The notes under the pieces were generated by a model that saw only the letters and a list, made by a program, of their open reading frames with translations, ran no database searches and was not told the DNA's origin. A stretch of DNA of 64,000 nt from Symbiodinium sp. CCMP2592 (Eukaryota; Sar; Dinophyceae; Suessiales; Symbiodiniaceae), in NCBI GenBank assembly GCA_905221615.1, contig CAJNDT010005868.1, positions 248,001 through 312,000 of the forward strand. Reading direction: 5' to 3'. Positions 43,963 to 57,430 of this stretch are shown here, in pieces. A program made the position numbers and the translations under genes. Within the stretch, counting starts at the first letter, position 1. The number at the start of each line of letters is the position of its first letter.

Positions 43963-44064
43963 GCTAGTAGAGTGGCACAGATGCACTTTTCCACAGGGCA
44001 GGATTAAGAACTGAAGCCATGAGAAATATATCAAGGTTTCGGACTCGGGCTTTTTTCATTTAAG

Positions 44065-44164
44065 NNNNNNNNNNNNNNNNNNNNNNNNNNNNNNNNNNNN
44101 NNNNNNNNNNNNNNNNNNNNNNNNNNNNNNNNNNNNNNNNNNNNNNNNNNNNNNNNNNNNNNNN
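44065..44164. other. Assembly gap, 100 N
   Basis: Exactly 100 N, so the true distance and even the join across it are unknown. Confidence 0.99.
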
Positions 44165-44326
44165 ACACAGTGAGAGAGAGAGAGACCGTGACACCAGGGG
44201 AGGCCAGGAGAGGGAGAGAAGGTCTCAGATACAGAGAGACAGAACCAGGGAGGAGAATTCCACAGAAACCTGCTTGAAATTTTTAACTACCTAGCGATCT
44301 TTAGAAAGGCAACACAGGGAGCCCTT

Positions 44327-44700
<374 letters not shown>

Positions 44701-44857
44701 ACTAGAAGTAGTACCAGTGCGACTAAGTTCCCAGACCATATATTATATTAGTACCCGTCGGTGCAAATCCAAGGAAATTCCTCAGCCAGAAGGAAAGTTG
44801 TGGCTGGTGCAGTACCAGCTGCCTAGACCCGAGCACGGCTGCCGCTACTTTTGGTCT

Positions 44858-47800
44858 ATGTCCTGCTTTTGCAGGTTACAGCCGGCGGATGTGAGCAAGG
44901 CCGCAAAACGGTCATGGACCGAGATGGGCAAGAAGATCCTGGAGTCCGAGCAGCACTTTCTCTGGCCTCTGGGCAGCCAGGAGAAGTCGTCTTCGCCGGA
45001 TTCCAGGGTACACCAGGTGGCGGGCTCCACTCAGATGATGCTGCTGGTGCTGTTGAGTTCTGCTGTGTCAGGAAAGACAGAGGAGCAAAGAATTTCCTCC
45101 AGAGATTATTTGCATAAGCTGCTGAAATTCCTGTCGCCTTGGGCATGCACGGTGTCGGTAGAGGGAGTGGACTTCGACTTCGCCTTGGATGCAGATGCCC
45201 TGGTCGACCTTCGGGAACTGCTTGGGTCTCAGTCATGGCGGCAATGCCTGGCAGGCAAGAGGAGCCCTTTCAAGAAGCAGTTCAAGGAAGAGAAACAAAG
45301 ACTGTGCGATGTTCTGATTAGCCTTCGCCTTGTCGAAAGGCACCATGACCTGCTGCGGCAGATCCTTCTTGCCATTGCTGCTGGGGTCGAGATCGCCCTC
45401 GACTTCCTGCCAGACGCTTTTATGCAGGACAATGAGATCGACGAACAGCAATTGGAACAGGGCCTGGGCTCAAAGACCTCGAGGGACATGGCACAGAGAG
45501 TCCGCAACGTCAGGTTTCTGCGCGGCCAGGAGCAGGCTTCGAAGTCTTCGTCTTCGAAGCCTTCGAAATCGACCCCTTCGTCTTCGAAGTCGACTTCGTC
45601 TTCGAAGACCCCCCTGAAGCTGACCACTCGTCAAAAAGCCAAGCTTCGCCAGATGAAGGCCAAGGTGAAAGGGTTGGTGACGAGAAAGGACAGGCACAGG
45701 GAAAGGGCATTATACTGGCAGGCAGCCCGACGCCATCTGCAAAGCGCCAAGCGGCTCGGCGTGGCCTTCGATGCCAGTCGCGTCGGGGGGCGAAAGCGGA
45801 CCACTTACATCTTGCAGCACCTGACCTCTGGGCAAGCGGCCTGGGGTCCGCCGCAGGCCTGATCTATGCTTAAAATAACTAATTCAAAGCTCCAGGTGAG
45901 AACCATCATTAGTTGTAGCCGTTATTATAAGACGTTTCCTTAGATTGACTGACTACTTAGACTACTTGAAGAAATGTCGTTGCAGGTGCACCAAGACAGT
46001 GGTTACCGCTTGGCGGGTACAACCGCAGCCCCTGACGACGCAGTCGCCTTGGATCGGGTCGCCTTGGCCTTCCTGCGTGCCTTGGCGTGGATTAATTCAT
46101 CAGGAATTGGCTTGAGTGAGTTTTTGGAAAATGCCTACCTTTCTTTGCTCTTCTCTTTCGTCTGTTTGAGTCTAACATCAGCAAATCAGGTGGCGAGCAA
46201 AGCAGAGAAGCCAGTGACAGAACGAACGACAGCGACGTCGCCTTCAAGAAATACAAAGGTCCACCTGAACGTGCTGCTGCCTACGACTCTTTGCTCGCCT
46301 TCGACCATTGTCTTCGAATCATGCATGATGATTCCGGCTTGCAGGCTTTCCTGCCAAAAGAAGGCGAAGGTCAGGAGGCAGAGGACTTGCGGCACAAACC
46401 CATTCTTTCTATCACATCGGACCACGGCTCCGAGCAAGAGTCAGCCCGATGGTTTCTTCTTTACGAACTCGGGTGTCGCGGGCTGTTTCTGTACGACGCG
46501 CGGCATCAACTGCACAGGGAGTTTGAAAATGCCACGAACCTTGCAGGCATGCGAAGCAAGATGAAAATGGCACAAGCCATACTTTCTTATTGCAGGGGGC
46601 CCTACAAAGGCGCCAAGTGGTTTCGCGTCCTCCAAGAAGAGGCCTTCGACTTCGCGAAGACCCTGGCCTTGGCTCAGGACGGCGCTGGGGAGGTCCTGCT
46701 GAAAGCCATCGCACCCCGGGTGGCCCGGGAGAAGGGCTTGAGTGCGGAAGAGTGCAGTCCGAAGGCTCTTCTCAAGATGCTTGAGGAAGCTCGCTTCCTC
46801 CGGTCGTACACCGGCAGCGGCAACTTCTCACGCTGGGACGAGTTTCACTCCGCATGGCGGAGCCGCCGAGACGAGAGCGGGCTGCTGCTGCTCATGCAGT
46901 CTTACTGCCTGCGAGCTGGCATTTTGAAAGGGTCGTCTTCGGGTGTCGACTTCGCCTTCGGTGTCGCGGAAGCGGCGGCCGCCGCCTCTGCAACGGCCAA
47001 GGCGGAGAAGGAAGGCTCCAAGACCATGAAGGAAGCCAAGGCCGCGACCACTGCCTTGTACAACAGGTGCAAGAACAAGTTCCACGTGGTCTGTCTGCTT
47101 CTCATGGACTTGGACCTCATGACCGCCTTGAACAGCTGGCATGCAATCACTTTTCCTCTGTCCAGACAGTTGAACACTTTGCGTAAAGAAGTCAGGGGAA
47201 GGCAAGGCGCTTTGGCCATGTGGCGTTCGTTCGCCTTGGGAGACTGGATTTCCGTTGTCTCTGAAATGCACGACGCCATTTTCGATGCCGATCTTCATCG
47301 TCGCCTTGGCCTTCTAACGCATGAAGATTGCGCCGGCTCCATGTTCTACAACAAGTTGAGCGAGGAGCACCCCCTTGTCAGTCAACAGGACATGCTTTTC
47401 GGCCAGCTCTGCGACATGTTCTTCTGCGCAAGCTACCAGAAGTGCCTGACCAGCATGGCCTTCTTCGACTTCCCGCACAAGCTCGTCTTGCTGACCGGCA
47501 ACGACACGTCGGCCATCCAAACAGTGTGCGTGGAACTCGAAGATCAGGCAAAGGCTTTTGAGACTGCTCAAGGCATTCGAACGAAGTGGTGCAAATCTGC
47601 CTGCCAGACCTCCCCCATGCAGCACCGGCTTGTGAAAGATGTGCTCCAGGACATTCGCCAGAACAATGGCAGCGCCACACCGATGCTGCGGACGGTCATG
47701 ACGGATCTCTGGTCAAACTTAGCCTTTACCTTCAACGAAGAAGGATTCCGTGCGATGCGACAGCATGAACAAGGCCAGAACTTGAGTCACGCAATGCCGT

Positions 47801-49360
47801 CCATAGATGGCTGGGCGAAGCTAACAGGCGACAACATCCTGGGGTCCTTCGGCTACCAAGAGATCGAGCCGGATGATGCCGAGGTAGGGGATTTGGAGAA
47901 TCAATGTTCGCCCCTGAAGCATTGAACGGAAAATCCAATTCAGTAAAGTCCTCCGTAATTTGAATCAAATAGCTTCTCCTCAGTCTTTTGTTTAATAACC
48001 CCCAAAAGGTCTCAGTCGGGACAGTGCCTTCGACTTTCTTCCACACTCGAAAGCTTTCGCCTTCGACGGAGGATCTGCGGACAATCCTGAATCGCAAAAC
48101 ATGGCCTTCGCTTTCGCCTTTGCGTGCCTCCGCCATCCCTGCAGAGTCAGCACTCATGGTGCGGTTCCACAAGGAGGGGCGGCTGCAGGACCTCGTCCAC
48201 ACCTGGCGGACCCGCTTCCTCCAGCGTGGGCTGGTTGTGAAGGACAGGAGATGCCCGGACTTGGTCTTCTTCAGCCTTGGTCCCTGGCCCACCTGTGCGG
48301 CGGCCCTTTGCATTTCCGTGCAGAAAGTCGAGGCTGCGGACAAGAGTGTGTGCTACACCTTGCCAAAGCCGTTGACACGGGGGCATCTGCACTGGAAGGT
48401 TGTGGAGAAGTTTGCCGACTGGCAGGTCCTGCAAACGACGATCGTGTCGCCTTTGCACGCAGGGATTCTGCAGAAAGGCAGCGGCAACAAAAAGAAACCT
48501 GCAGAGTTGCAGGTCCCACACCTTCCTGGGATGTGGCGCGAGCGTGCCAAGAATCCTGTCGCCTTGCTGAAGCATGCTGCTGCTCATGCCTACTGGGACA
48601 TCAGCAGCTTCTACGTCAAGCTGCTCCTCCAGGACTAACCGGCTTGGCTAACAATACCTTTTTGAAATTTTTGTCACACTCTCTCATTGCTTCGTAAATT
48701 AATTAATGAAACTGTCGACAGGATGAGTTCGGCTTGGCAGAGGCGGAGACGGATTGGCGCGAAGACGACTTGGGCTTCGCCTTGGAGGCCGCAGTGGAAA
48801 AGGGCATGAACTGCAGCCCGGAAGAAGTTGCCAGCATTCTGGAGCGGAACATCCACTGGCGCTGTCCATCTGCGAATGAGGAGCTCGACGAGATTCTGGC
48901 TTCAGACATACTGGACGATGTCCTCGGGAAGGATGCTCAAAAGGACGTGGAGGCTGCGCAGCGGACACGTCAAAGCCAGGCTGTCGAAGCGGCGATGCTG
49001 ACCAGAGCTGTGGCGAGGATTCGCAAGCGCATTCGTTCGACTTCGGGATCGGCTTCGAAATCGGCTGCGTCTTCGTCGTCTTCGACGAGGCGCAAAAAGG
49101 TCCGATTCGAGTCCAATGCTGCCTGGAGCGTCGAGGACTTGCAGCAATTGCTGCCGCCTTTTTACAGAGGCTACAAGGATCAGTTCAACAAGTGCTGGAG
49201 AGTGTTCCAGAGGCAGCACCGATGGAGCGCCTCCAGGTCTTGGGGTCCCAGCGGAGCAGATAGCAGGTGCTGCTACAAGCTACTGCACATGAGCTGGAGA
49301 CGCTACCTGCAACTGAATCCTGGCGAGACTTGCCCGTTTGAGTTTCCGCCCGAGGTCTAG
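44858..49360 (+). CDS. Five-exon gene, 1361-aa orphan protein
   Basis: Exons 44858-45856, 45986-46115, 46190-47883, 48009-48632, 48722-49360 total 4086 bases, exactly 1362 codons with TAG. Introns are 129, 74, 125 and 89 bases. Donors are GC (CAG|GCCTGA), GT (GTGAGT), GT (GTAGGG) and GA (CAG|GACTAA); acceptors all AG|G. Each intron carries stops in the frame and every phase fits. ATG 44858 is a choice: the frame is open up to about 44780 (KLWLVQYQLPRPEHGCRYFW), so the start may lie nearer the gap. Visible features: Ser/Lys linker at about 224-255, basic helix to 300, Ala/Lys helix near 636 (AEAAAAASATAKAEKEG), QLCDMFFCASYQKCLTSM near 780, an RRKKVRF stretch and CYKLLHMSWRRYLQ near the end. 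No family, signal peptide or membrane segment recognised. Confidence 0.8.
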
Positions 49361-49372
49361 CGGGAGTCGCGA

Positions 49373-49590
49373 CTTCGCCTTCGACTCAGGCCTTCGGGGC
49401 TTCGAATCATCGCGTCTTAGTCTTCGCCTTCGAATCTGAAGGCTTGGAGGCTTCGACTCGCGTCTTAGTCTTCGCCTTGAACTGAAGGCTTCGGGGCTTC
49501 GACTCGCGTCTTACTCTTTGCCTTCGACCGATGGCTAGAGAGATTCGAGTCTTCGCCTTCAACAGACGCTTCAACTTCGACCAACTTCCT
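49373..49590. repeat. Tandem TTCG-motif repeat
   Basis: About four units of GCTTCGACTCGCGTCTTAGT plus TTCGCCTTCGA..GAAGG, spacing 47-60 bp, directly after the stop of the large gene. Confidence 0.75.
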
Positions 49591-49719
49591 GGGTTGGTTT
49601 TGCGATGGCTCGAAGGCTGGTAAGAAGGCTGCAGCGGCAGGCGGAACCAAAACAATCGGCACTTGCACTGGGCAAACAGTCAAAGTCAAGTCCTCATCTC
49701 AGACGATCACATGATGGAC

Positions 49720-49950
49720 CACATCGTCGTCTCATTGCCTTCGCATGGCTTCGACGACGTTCATACGGTCCATGACGTTTCGGGGTCCTATGACGCCCTC
49801 GACTCGACCACCAGAATGCCCTGGCCAACGGCGATTCGGAGACGAGGCTGCCGAGCGACATGAATCCACTCCAATGACTAACAAGTTCGAACTGTCGCGG
49901 TGGCCTTGGATATCCTCGCCTTGGTGACACCAGCACTTGCCTCCTTCTGA
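49720..49950 (+). pseudogene. Decayed copy of the 51.6-kb gene, exon 1 part
   Basis: GGTCCTATGACGCC..GACTCG, GGCTGCCGAGC, ACAAGTTCGAACT and GTGGCCTTGGATATCCTCGC follow the same order as in 51830-52020. Reading frame is broken by small indels; the peptide NKFELSRWPW parallels NKFRLLTVPV of the intact gene. No start, no second exon. Confidence 0.8.
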
Positions 49951-51644
49951 GATGGGGGACAAAAAAAAACCTTAACTAATCAGCGAAAAACCACCAGCCA
50001 AAATTATTTCTTCTCCCGACAGCTACACTCAAACCCATCAGCCTTTTAAATCGTCCTGCGACTTGCTGCCGCTGTGCGCAGGAGAGCTCTTGGCCACCGA
50101 CTCTCAGGGTCCCAAGATTGATTGCTCTTGGGACCCTGGGATAAACTTTTCTTCTCGGCCTTGTCAGGGCTTCGCGCACTCGGCTGCCCATTGTTATTGA
50201 CATGCCTGGTCTGAGAGAACCAAGACAGACACTGACTTCTGCTAGATTTGTTCAGAACTCCCCTCCGTCCGTCCTTGGACTGCATGCAGTCCAGCACAGT
50301 ACAACCACTTTTGCTAAGATCCTGTAGTCAAGCCAAGGATCCCTATTTTAATGACATTTACTCAATAGGCTTTCAGATCAGAGTTTGGTCTTTTAAAACT
50401 TCAGGGGTCAGACTCTCAGGAGTACCTTTTTCAGGTATTTCCTAATTCGTTGTGGAGAAGACGATCAGAATCAGGGATTCGTCCCCCCCCGACTCAAGGC
50501 CGATCCTGTCCTCACGTACTTCAGAACGACCACGACAAGGCACATCAGGCATCGTTTGGGCGTGACTGTTGGAAGTGTAATTTACGACCCTCAACCCTAA
50601 AGACTGAAACCTCGATTGACTCAGGGTTGTTTTAATTGTTGACAAACTAGGGCTGTTTATTTGGGTTGAGCTATACAAAATTTTAGGATTGCAAAGCAAT
50701 AAACAGTCGATACTGTATTCGTTCATGTCTCTTTTCAATTCCCTCACTTGCCTCTACCTTTACGTCTACTGTAGCACTCTTGGGTGTCAACGCCTATTCT
50801 ACTCGTCAGTCGTGCCAAAAGCCCCTTGCGCCTCCCGCTGCTGCACAGCAAGGTCTTCGAGTGTCCATTGATGGGGAAAGGAAGGAAAGAGTTTATTATA
50901 CAATGCAACTTAACTTGGAGCTCAGGCGACAATTAGTTTTCTTCCTGTCGGTCAGGTTTAGATTGTGTTATCCGTCAAGGCCGGAAGATTCTGCTTTGTT
51001 TTGATTACTTTGATTAATTAACGAAGCCTCTGATCCTAAGACATCAATATTTTATTTAAACTTGAACTTGCCCGAACCAAAGGGAACCCCAGACCGTCAA
51101 CAAGTCAGATGCCCATTCCCTCGACTTCAAACCCTGATTAGACTTCAGCTGTTAAGCCCGAAAACCCCACATGTCCGAGCAACACCGAGGGCGTAGAGCA
51201 CCTTCCACACTAAACACCCCAAACTTTTTCAGGAACCGTAAACCGGACAGCCTGAATTTAACATTCAAATCCAAACGATTCGCCCGATTCGGACTGCTTG
51301 ACCACGTCGTCCTGCTGCTGATTCTGTCATCATGTAAGGATTATACACTTCTGGTTCCGGGGCGGAGCGGGCAGGGAATCTACAGCGTTACGGGTTTCTA
51401 TCAGTGACAGCATTCCGACTACACACATTCGCAGGTTGCCAAGCCCTGGTGACAACTGGGACTTCGCCTTCGCAAGGTCCACCCAGCCTCGCTTGTATCG
51501 CGACCCTTCTCTTGTGCAAAGTCAGTGACACTCAAGACTCATGCCGTTCAGAGTGTGCATGCTCCAACGAAAAAGCAGCTTTTTCGGCTTCGATTCGCCT
51601 TCGAGCAAGCTCTCTCCCTCCATCTTCTCTCGCCTTCTTTCGCA
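49951..51644. other. No gene seen; two palindromes
   Basis: 50105-50137 is a hairpin (AGGGTCCCAAGA, loop, TCTTGGGACCCT). 50278-50293 is a perfect 16-base palindrome GGACTGCATGCAGTCC. A 78-codon frame at 51171 is open but not convincing. The 60 bases before ATG 51645 hold TTCGCCTTCG words. Confidence 0.5.
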
Positions 51645-52773
51645 ATGGCGCCCAAGGCAGCTGGTAAGAAGACCGCGGCGGCGGCGGCTGGGGCCAGCAA
51701 GAAACAGCGCCTTGCCGAGAAGAAAAGTGAGGCCGTGAGGAGGGAACAAAAACAGGTGTTGTCCAGCGAAAAGGCTAACCAGGCCATCATGATGGAACAG
51801 ATCGTGGAGTGGTGCGAGTCGCACCCAAGGGGATTCGAACACATCCACCGCTCGATCATGCTCGGTTCCTATGACGCCTTGGACCAGAAGAATGCCCTGA
51901 CGGACGCCGATGCGGACACAAGGTTGCCGAGCTACATGAACAAGTTCCGACTCCTGACCGTCCCGGTGGCCTTGGAAATCCTCGCCTTGGTGACGCCAGC
52001 AGTTGCCTCCTTCATAGAGAAGATGCTGAAGAAGGGGCAGAAGATTTCCAAGTTCGACGTCACGGAGGTCGTCGCCTTCGTCCTCCATGTGGATCTGCGC
52101 AGCGCCTTGCCCAGCAAGCAGAAGAGCCAGCTGCTCCAGTGGTGCAAGACCAGAAGCGAGGAGTCGGACAGTCCTCTCAAGTCTTGGTCTTCGTCTTCGG
52201 AGCCGGTATGCGAGACCTGGGAGGACGGGGATGTTCTGGTCTCAAAATAGGTACTTAAAATACCTATATATCAGCCTTACATTAATTAATTATGTACTGG
52301 ATTGTTTTTTTTGGCCGGCCTGAAGCTTCTTGCAGGACTTCGTCGCCCATCCGCTCTACAAGTACTGGAACTTTGAGCATGCCGCCGATGACGGGGACCA
52401 GTCGACGTTCGGGGTCGTGCGGTACCTGAAGACGGACATTCGCCTTCGGCTTCCGAAGGAGATCCGCGGGTTCCCGATGAAGGGCCCCCACCTCTTCTTC
52501 ACGGCCTTCGTGAAGGGCTGCATCAGCATCCCCATGACCCACGTCATGGAGCACAATGGGGCCGAGGCGATGCCTGAGAGGCCCCTCTTCTTCGAGGCGG
52601 TTCCATCAGGCTCGTCTTCGACTTCGCCTTCGAAGCCCAAGGAGGCCGAGCAGCAACCCCCGCCGGCTACGCCGAAGAGGAAGGCTCGCTCCGACCCGAA
52701 GACTCCCGGGTCCGGGCGCTCGGGCAAGGACCCGGTGAGCCCGCCGCCTTCGTCCGGCAAGCGCAAGCGCTGA
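51645..52773 (+). CDS. Two-exon gene, basic protein of 332 or 343 aa
   Basis: Exon 1 starts at ATG 51645 (MAPKAAGKKTAAAAAGASKK), a basic Ala/Lys start like that of chromatin proteins. It ends at 52205 (CCG|GTATGC) or 52238 (CTG|GTCTCA); both are phase 0. Exon 2 52336-52773 follows TTCTTGCAG. Residues 60-190 are the best-formed part: HPRGFEHIHRSIMLGSYDAL, YMNKFRLLTVPVALEILAL, KISKFDVTEVVAFVLHVDLR. Exon 2 gives DFVAHPLYKYWNFEHAADDG, VRYLKTDIRLRLPKEIRGF and a Ser/Pro/Lys-rich tail ending GKRKR, a possible nuclear signal. No family recognised. The decayed copy at 49.7 kb shows the locus was duplicated. Confidence 0.8.
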
Positions 52774-52929
52774 GCCGGTCGTCTTCGTGGTCCTGGTCTT
52801 CGCAAAGACAATGGCCTTCGTCTTGGATTCGCTCATGTCCTAATTCTCACCAATACTCACTGCCACGAGTCCGAGTATAATCATTATTACTTTATTAGTA
52901 CCTAGTAGTACGACTAGCCGTACTAGTAC

Positions 52930-53480
<551 letters not shown>

Positions 53481-53549
53481 AGTGGTGATGTACTACTGCA
53501 ACACGTCGTATTCGACAAAGGCCGTTGTTTTTGCAGTGACTCTCTAGCC

Positions 53550-54617
53550 TGATGAGAGATTGTCTGCTGGGGCCAGCCCGGACACTGAAGTCCCCATGTC
53601 ATTCGCTGTGGCCTTGGTCGTGTACTGTACACATACTCATGTTAGTCAGTAGTAGGATGCAAATCGTCCTTCGACTAAAGGCCTTGCCATCATCGAACAT
53701 GGGGATGCAAGTGCATCGCTGGCGGTAGCCTAACTCACAGCTTCAGATTTTGATGAGCTCGGATGGCATGTCGCCGCTGGGGCCAGCCCGGTCACTGAAT
53801 TCTCCATGTCATTCGCAGTGGCCTTGGTCGTGTACTGTATACATCCTCATCTTAGTAGTAGGGTGCAAATCGTCCTTCCACTAAAGGCCTTGCCATCATC
53901 GAACATGGGGATGCAAGTGCATCGCTGGCGGCAGCCTCACTCACAGCTTCAGATTTTCATGAGCTCGGATGGCATGTCGCCGCTGGGGCCAGCCCGGACA
54001 CTGAATTCTCCATGTCATTCGCTGTGGCCTTGGTCGTATACTGTTTACATACTCATGTTAGTAGTAGGATGCATTAAATCGTCCTTCGACTAAAGGTCTT
54101 GCCATCATCGAACATGGGGATGCAAGTGCATCGCTGGCGGTAGCCTAACTCACAGCTTCAGATTTTGATGAGCTCGGATGGCATGTCGCCGCTGGGGCCA
54201 GCCCGGACACTGAATTCTCCATGTCATTCGCAGTGGCCTTGGTCGTGTACTGTACACATACTCATGTATACCTAACATATAGTCGTAGGATGCAAATCGT
54301 CCTTCCACTAAAGGCCTTGCCATCATTATCGAACATGGGGATCAAGTGCATCGCTGGCGGTAGGCTGACTGTGAAAATCTCATTCACAGCTTCAGATTTT
54401 CATGATCTCGGATGGCATGTCGCCGCTGGGGCCAGCCCGGACACTGAATTCTCCATGTCATTCGCTGTGGCCTCGGTCGTGTGATGTACACATACATACT
54501 CATGTTTTCATAACATGTAGTAGTAGGATGCAAATCGTCGTTCCACTGAAGGCCTTGCCATTGTCGAACATGGGGATGCAAGTGCATGGCTGGCGGTAGG
54601 CTGACTGTGAAAATCTC
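53550..54617. repeat. Five tandem units, about 210 bp
   Basis: GGGGCCAGCCCGG at 53569, 53779, 53985, 54194 and 54428 (steps 210, 206, 209, 234). Each unit has CCATGTCATTCGC, GTGTACTGTACACATACTC and CTAAAGGCCTTGCCATC. The last unit carries an extra GACTGTGAAAATCTC. Frames inside shift from unit to unit, so it is not a gene. Confidence 0.95.
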
Positions 54618-55250
54618 TCTGAAGCCGCCTCAAGGCATGAAAAAATACTGCTGTCTCGGCTGACTGTGCGGCAAATTTGGTTGATCGCTCAAGCCTGTTG
54701 TTTCTCATTGTTGCTGCTTGCCAGGCTATGCCGAAACCGGGACTTCTCAGCCCGCAACTCAATCACAGTTTCGCTCATGTCGGAAGGATGTTAACTGCAG
54801 GAAGTTGCCTCGCCGATTCTTTTCTTGTTCAGACAACCGTGTCATGACAGCTGCCCAGGTTGATGGATCTCCCGGCGTCTTGGTCTCTCTCCTGGCGACG
54901 ACTTCGGCTTCGCCTTCGATTCGGTTTAATTGAATTCTATTTGTGGAATCCACTAAGAATGATTCATACTTGTCGAGCAAACGTCTATGTGAACCTTTAC
55001 TAGATATGTTCTACCAATTGGAAGGATAGTTTCCGAATATCCTGACTGCCAATCAAAATGAAACACCCTGCCTGCTCCCCCTGCTGTGTCCATGTCATTT
55101 CATGTCCAAAAGGCTGCGGTGGTAATTTAAAGATACACCCAGGTTTTGCAGTGGTGTTTTTGATTTCTTGATTCCTGCTAATACAATTTATTTTTGTTTC
55201 TCTGTTGGAGCCATAGAAAAGCTTCCTTTGAAAAAGTAGATGCATTTGAT
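54618..55250. other. No gene seen
   Basis: One TTCGGCTTCGCCTTCG word at 54903; otherwise short frames only. Confidence 0.4.
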
Positions 55251-55422
55251 TGATTACTACAAACAAAGTTCTCCAGAATCACGTTGTCCCCCCCAGCCCC
55301 CCTGCTGCTTCACAATCCTCACATTACCCACAGCTGTTGCCGAAGACACAGAATCCCACGAACCCACTACGAACCCCCGGACCTTCTACGAAGTTCGCGG
55401 CAGCCGTTTGCTTAAAACGAAG

Positions 55423-55482
55423 TTCGCGTAAGGGCTGTCCTTCCCCCGCAGGCCGTTACCCCTCACCGTTTTGCCCTTATTC
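55423..55482. repeat. Segment shared with 28.07 kb
   Basis: Same strand and order as 28072-28137 with two small indels. A 130-codon frame (55250-55642) runs through it but looks like chance. Confidence 0.8.
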
Positions 55483-55869
55483 TTTATCACGCAGGGCCGC
55501 AAGTGCGGTGGTTCAGTCAAGCTTGACGTTTCGAATCCTGGGGCCTGAATATCATCTACCACTACCGTTCGTTAAAATTCCTTTGTCTTTATTCCATAAT
55601 GGGAATAATGTATCCCACGACCCTATTTCAATCGTGGGTTGAGGCTCTCAGCCTAGGTTACAAGATTTGCAGGGGGATTCGACGGGGCAGGGTATGACGC
55701 GGGCTTGAACCTTCATCCTGAACCCTAAACATTAAAGCCTTTAAATTAAACTCCATAAGCCTCAAATCCTAAACCCTAGACCCTAGATCCTCTGAGGGTT
55801 TGGCCTAATTTTAATGCACTTCACACGGTGACAGCCCTGGCATTTATGTCGACGGTGCAATCTTCCGGA

Positions 55870-56465
55870 CTTGTAGCACTGCAGTGACCACTGAAGTTCG
55901 GGAGGACCGGGCTAAGTCTGGTGAATGGTGCAAGGCGGCTCGGTCCAATGTGACGTGGGAAGCCACTCTCACCACATGAAGCAAGGGCTTTGCTCTGGAG
56001 TTCGCGGCACCTCCCTCAAGAACCTGGAGCTGCAAGGAGGATACACCGACACGGGCAATGCTCAAGCCGCTGGGCTCCAGGTGCCAAGCCACCGGAAGAG
56101 TTCCACAGAAGCGGAGACGATGCTATCTTCTGCTGGGTTGATCTTCATGGTAGCCAACATACTTGCGGTCTACGCAAGTGGCCAGCTGCTCAAACCTAAG
56201 GTCGGCGAAGTACTTGCGAACTTGCTACGACGAGGGTGGGGCACATGCTTCCATTGGTCGGGCTCTGGGTACCATCATCCTGAAAGACGTGAACAAAGAC
56301 TATACCGATGGACGGGAAGCTCACGGGTATGGCAACGCTGTCACAGGAACAGTGCAGAAGGGCTACAATCTGGCTGCTGTCTGGGTGCTACTCAAGTCAC
56401 TAGTGCCATACGTCTCCGCCCACCTCGATCGCAAGGGTACAGTCCTACACCTGTCATGGATTATA
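55870..56465 (+). CDS. Possible gene or gene remnant
   Basis: Three plus frames take turns in reading as protein: TTEVREDRAKSGEWCKAARS (to 55978), then MLSSAGLIFMVANILAVYA (56120-56180, hydrophobic, membrane-like), then ASIGRALGTIILKDVNKDY and GYGNAVTGTVQKGYNLAAVW (56235-56400). Either several exons with unplaced introns or a frameshifted pseudogene. It lies between the central zone and the right arm. Confidence 0.35.
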
Positions 56466-56479
56466 CTCCCTAAACCCTA

Positions 56480-57090
56480 AAAATCTAAGGACTCATATAT
56501 TAAGGGTTTTTGGCCCGAAGACCATACTATACAAGGCTTTTGGGCTATTCTGATCCCTAGGGAAATCCTTTGAACCCGAAGCCTTAGAAACCTACGGGCC
56601 TACGGGCCCTCGACCTTGGTGGGTGGCGAGTTTGCAAACTAGCCGTTAGGGGGTAGGGTTTATGATCTGTAGGGGTTGAGGGTTTAGGGTTTTGGGGGTT
56701 CGGGCTTTATCATGTGTTGGGGTTTAGGGTTGAGGCTAGGGTCGGATTTATGATGTGTACGGGTTGAGGTTTTAGGGTATAGTCTAGACAGAGTATGTTT
56801 CATGCCTCGCCAGGCGAGTCCGAAAGTGACTTGAGACTTCATGGGTTCAGGCTTCAGAGTTTCGATGGTTTCGGTATTTTCGATTTCAGGGTTCAGGATT
56901 GCAAGTTTCGGGTTCAGGAAGAGGTCGAATCTCACGCATTGAGGTTCAAACGTTTAGGATTGGGGTTTAGGATTTGATCCCAGATCTTCCAGAATCTCTT
57001 AGTTAAGGAATACACCTCAAACCAAATCAAAACTCCCCACCAACTATAAGGGAATTACATTCCTCAGTTCAGGCAGTTTGGAAAGTCTGG
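56480..57090. other. Intron-like sequence
   Basis: GGTTTAGGG-like and GGGTTGAGG words, no convincing frame. Confidence 0.5.
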
Positions 57091-57093
57091 GAG

Positions 57094-57155
57094 GCTAATT
57101 TGCGGCTTGAGCTTTGCTGCGGCCCGAATGATCCGATGAAGAGCCTTCTGCCGAA
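57094..57155 (+). CDS. Candidate exon, first of the right arm
   Basis: After GGGAG: ANLRLELCCGPNDPMKSLLP, ending at GT (CCGAA|GTTAGA). The frame stays open further. Confidence 0.4.
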
Positions 57156-57430
57156 GTTAGAACATCGGCCTTGCGGCCAAGGCTGTCCAAGTAGTCCTTG
57201 TTTGTGGATTTGGGTACGTCACAAGGCCCGAAAGTCCTATGATAGGGAGCCTTTGGACCCTCTGACTCTGGGATTCCGAAGTTAAACTTCCTAAAACGCC
57301 GGACCCCAAATGCTTCATCCCTATAGTCTCCAATCCCTGCCGCTCGACACTACACACCACAAATCCCTAAGGCCCTTGGAAAAAGCCTTGCCTTACGGCC
57401 GAAGTTCTCAGATCCACCGAAGCCCTAAAT

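Noticed and set aside
43925-43990. Functional tRNA gene
   Set aside because: Only the D-arm side fits; no T arm or B-box and no acceptor pairing.
53806-54599. Frames in the 210-base satellite
   Set aside because: Unit lengths are not multiples of three and frames break between copies.
55250-55642. 130-codon open frame
   Set aside because: Composition is Pro/Ser-rich without structure and it crosses the segment shared with an intron at 28 kb.
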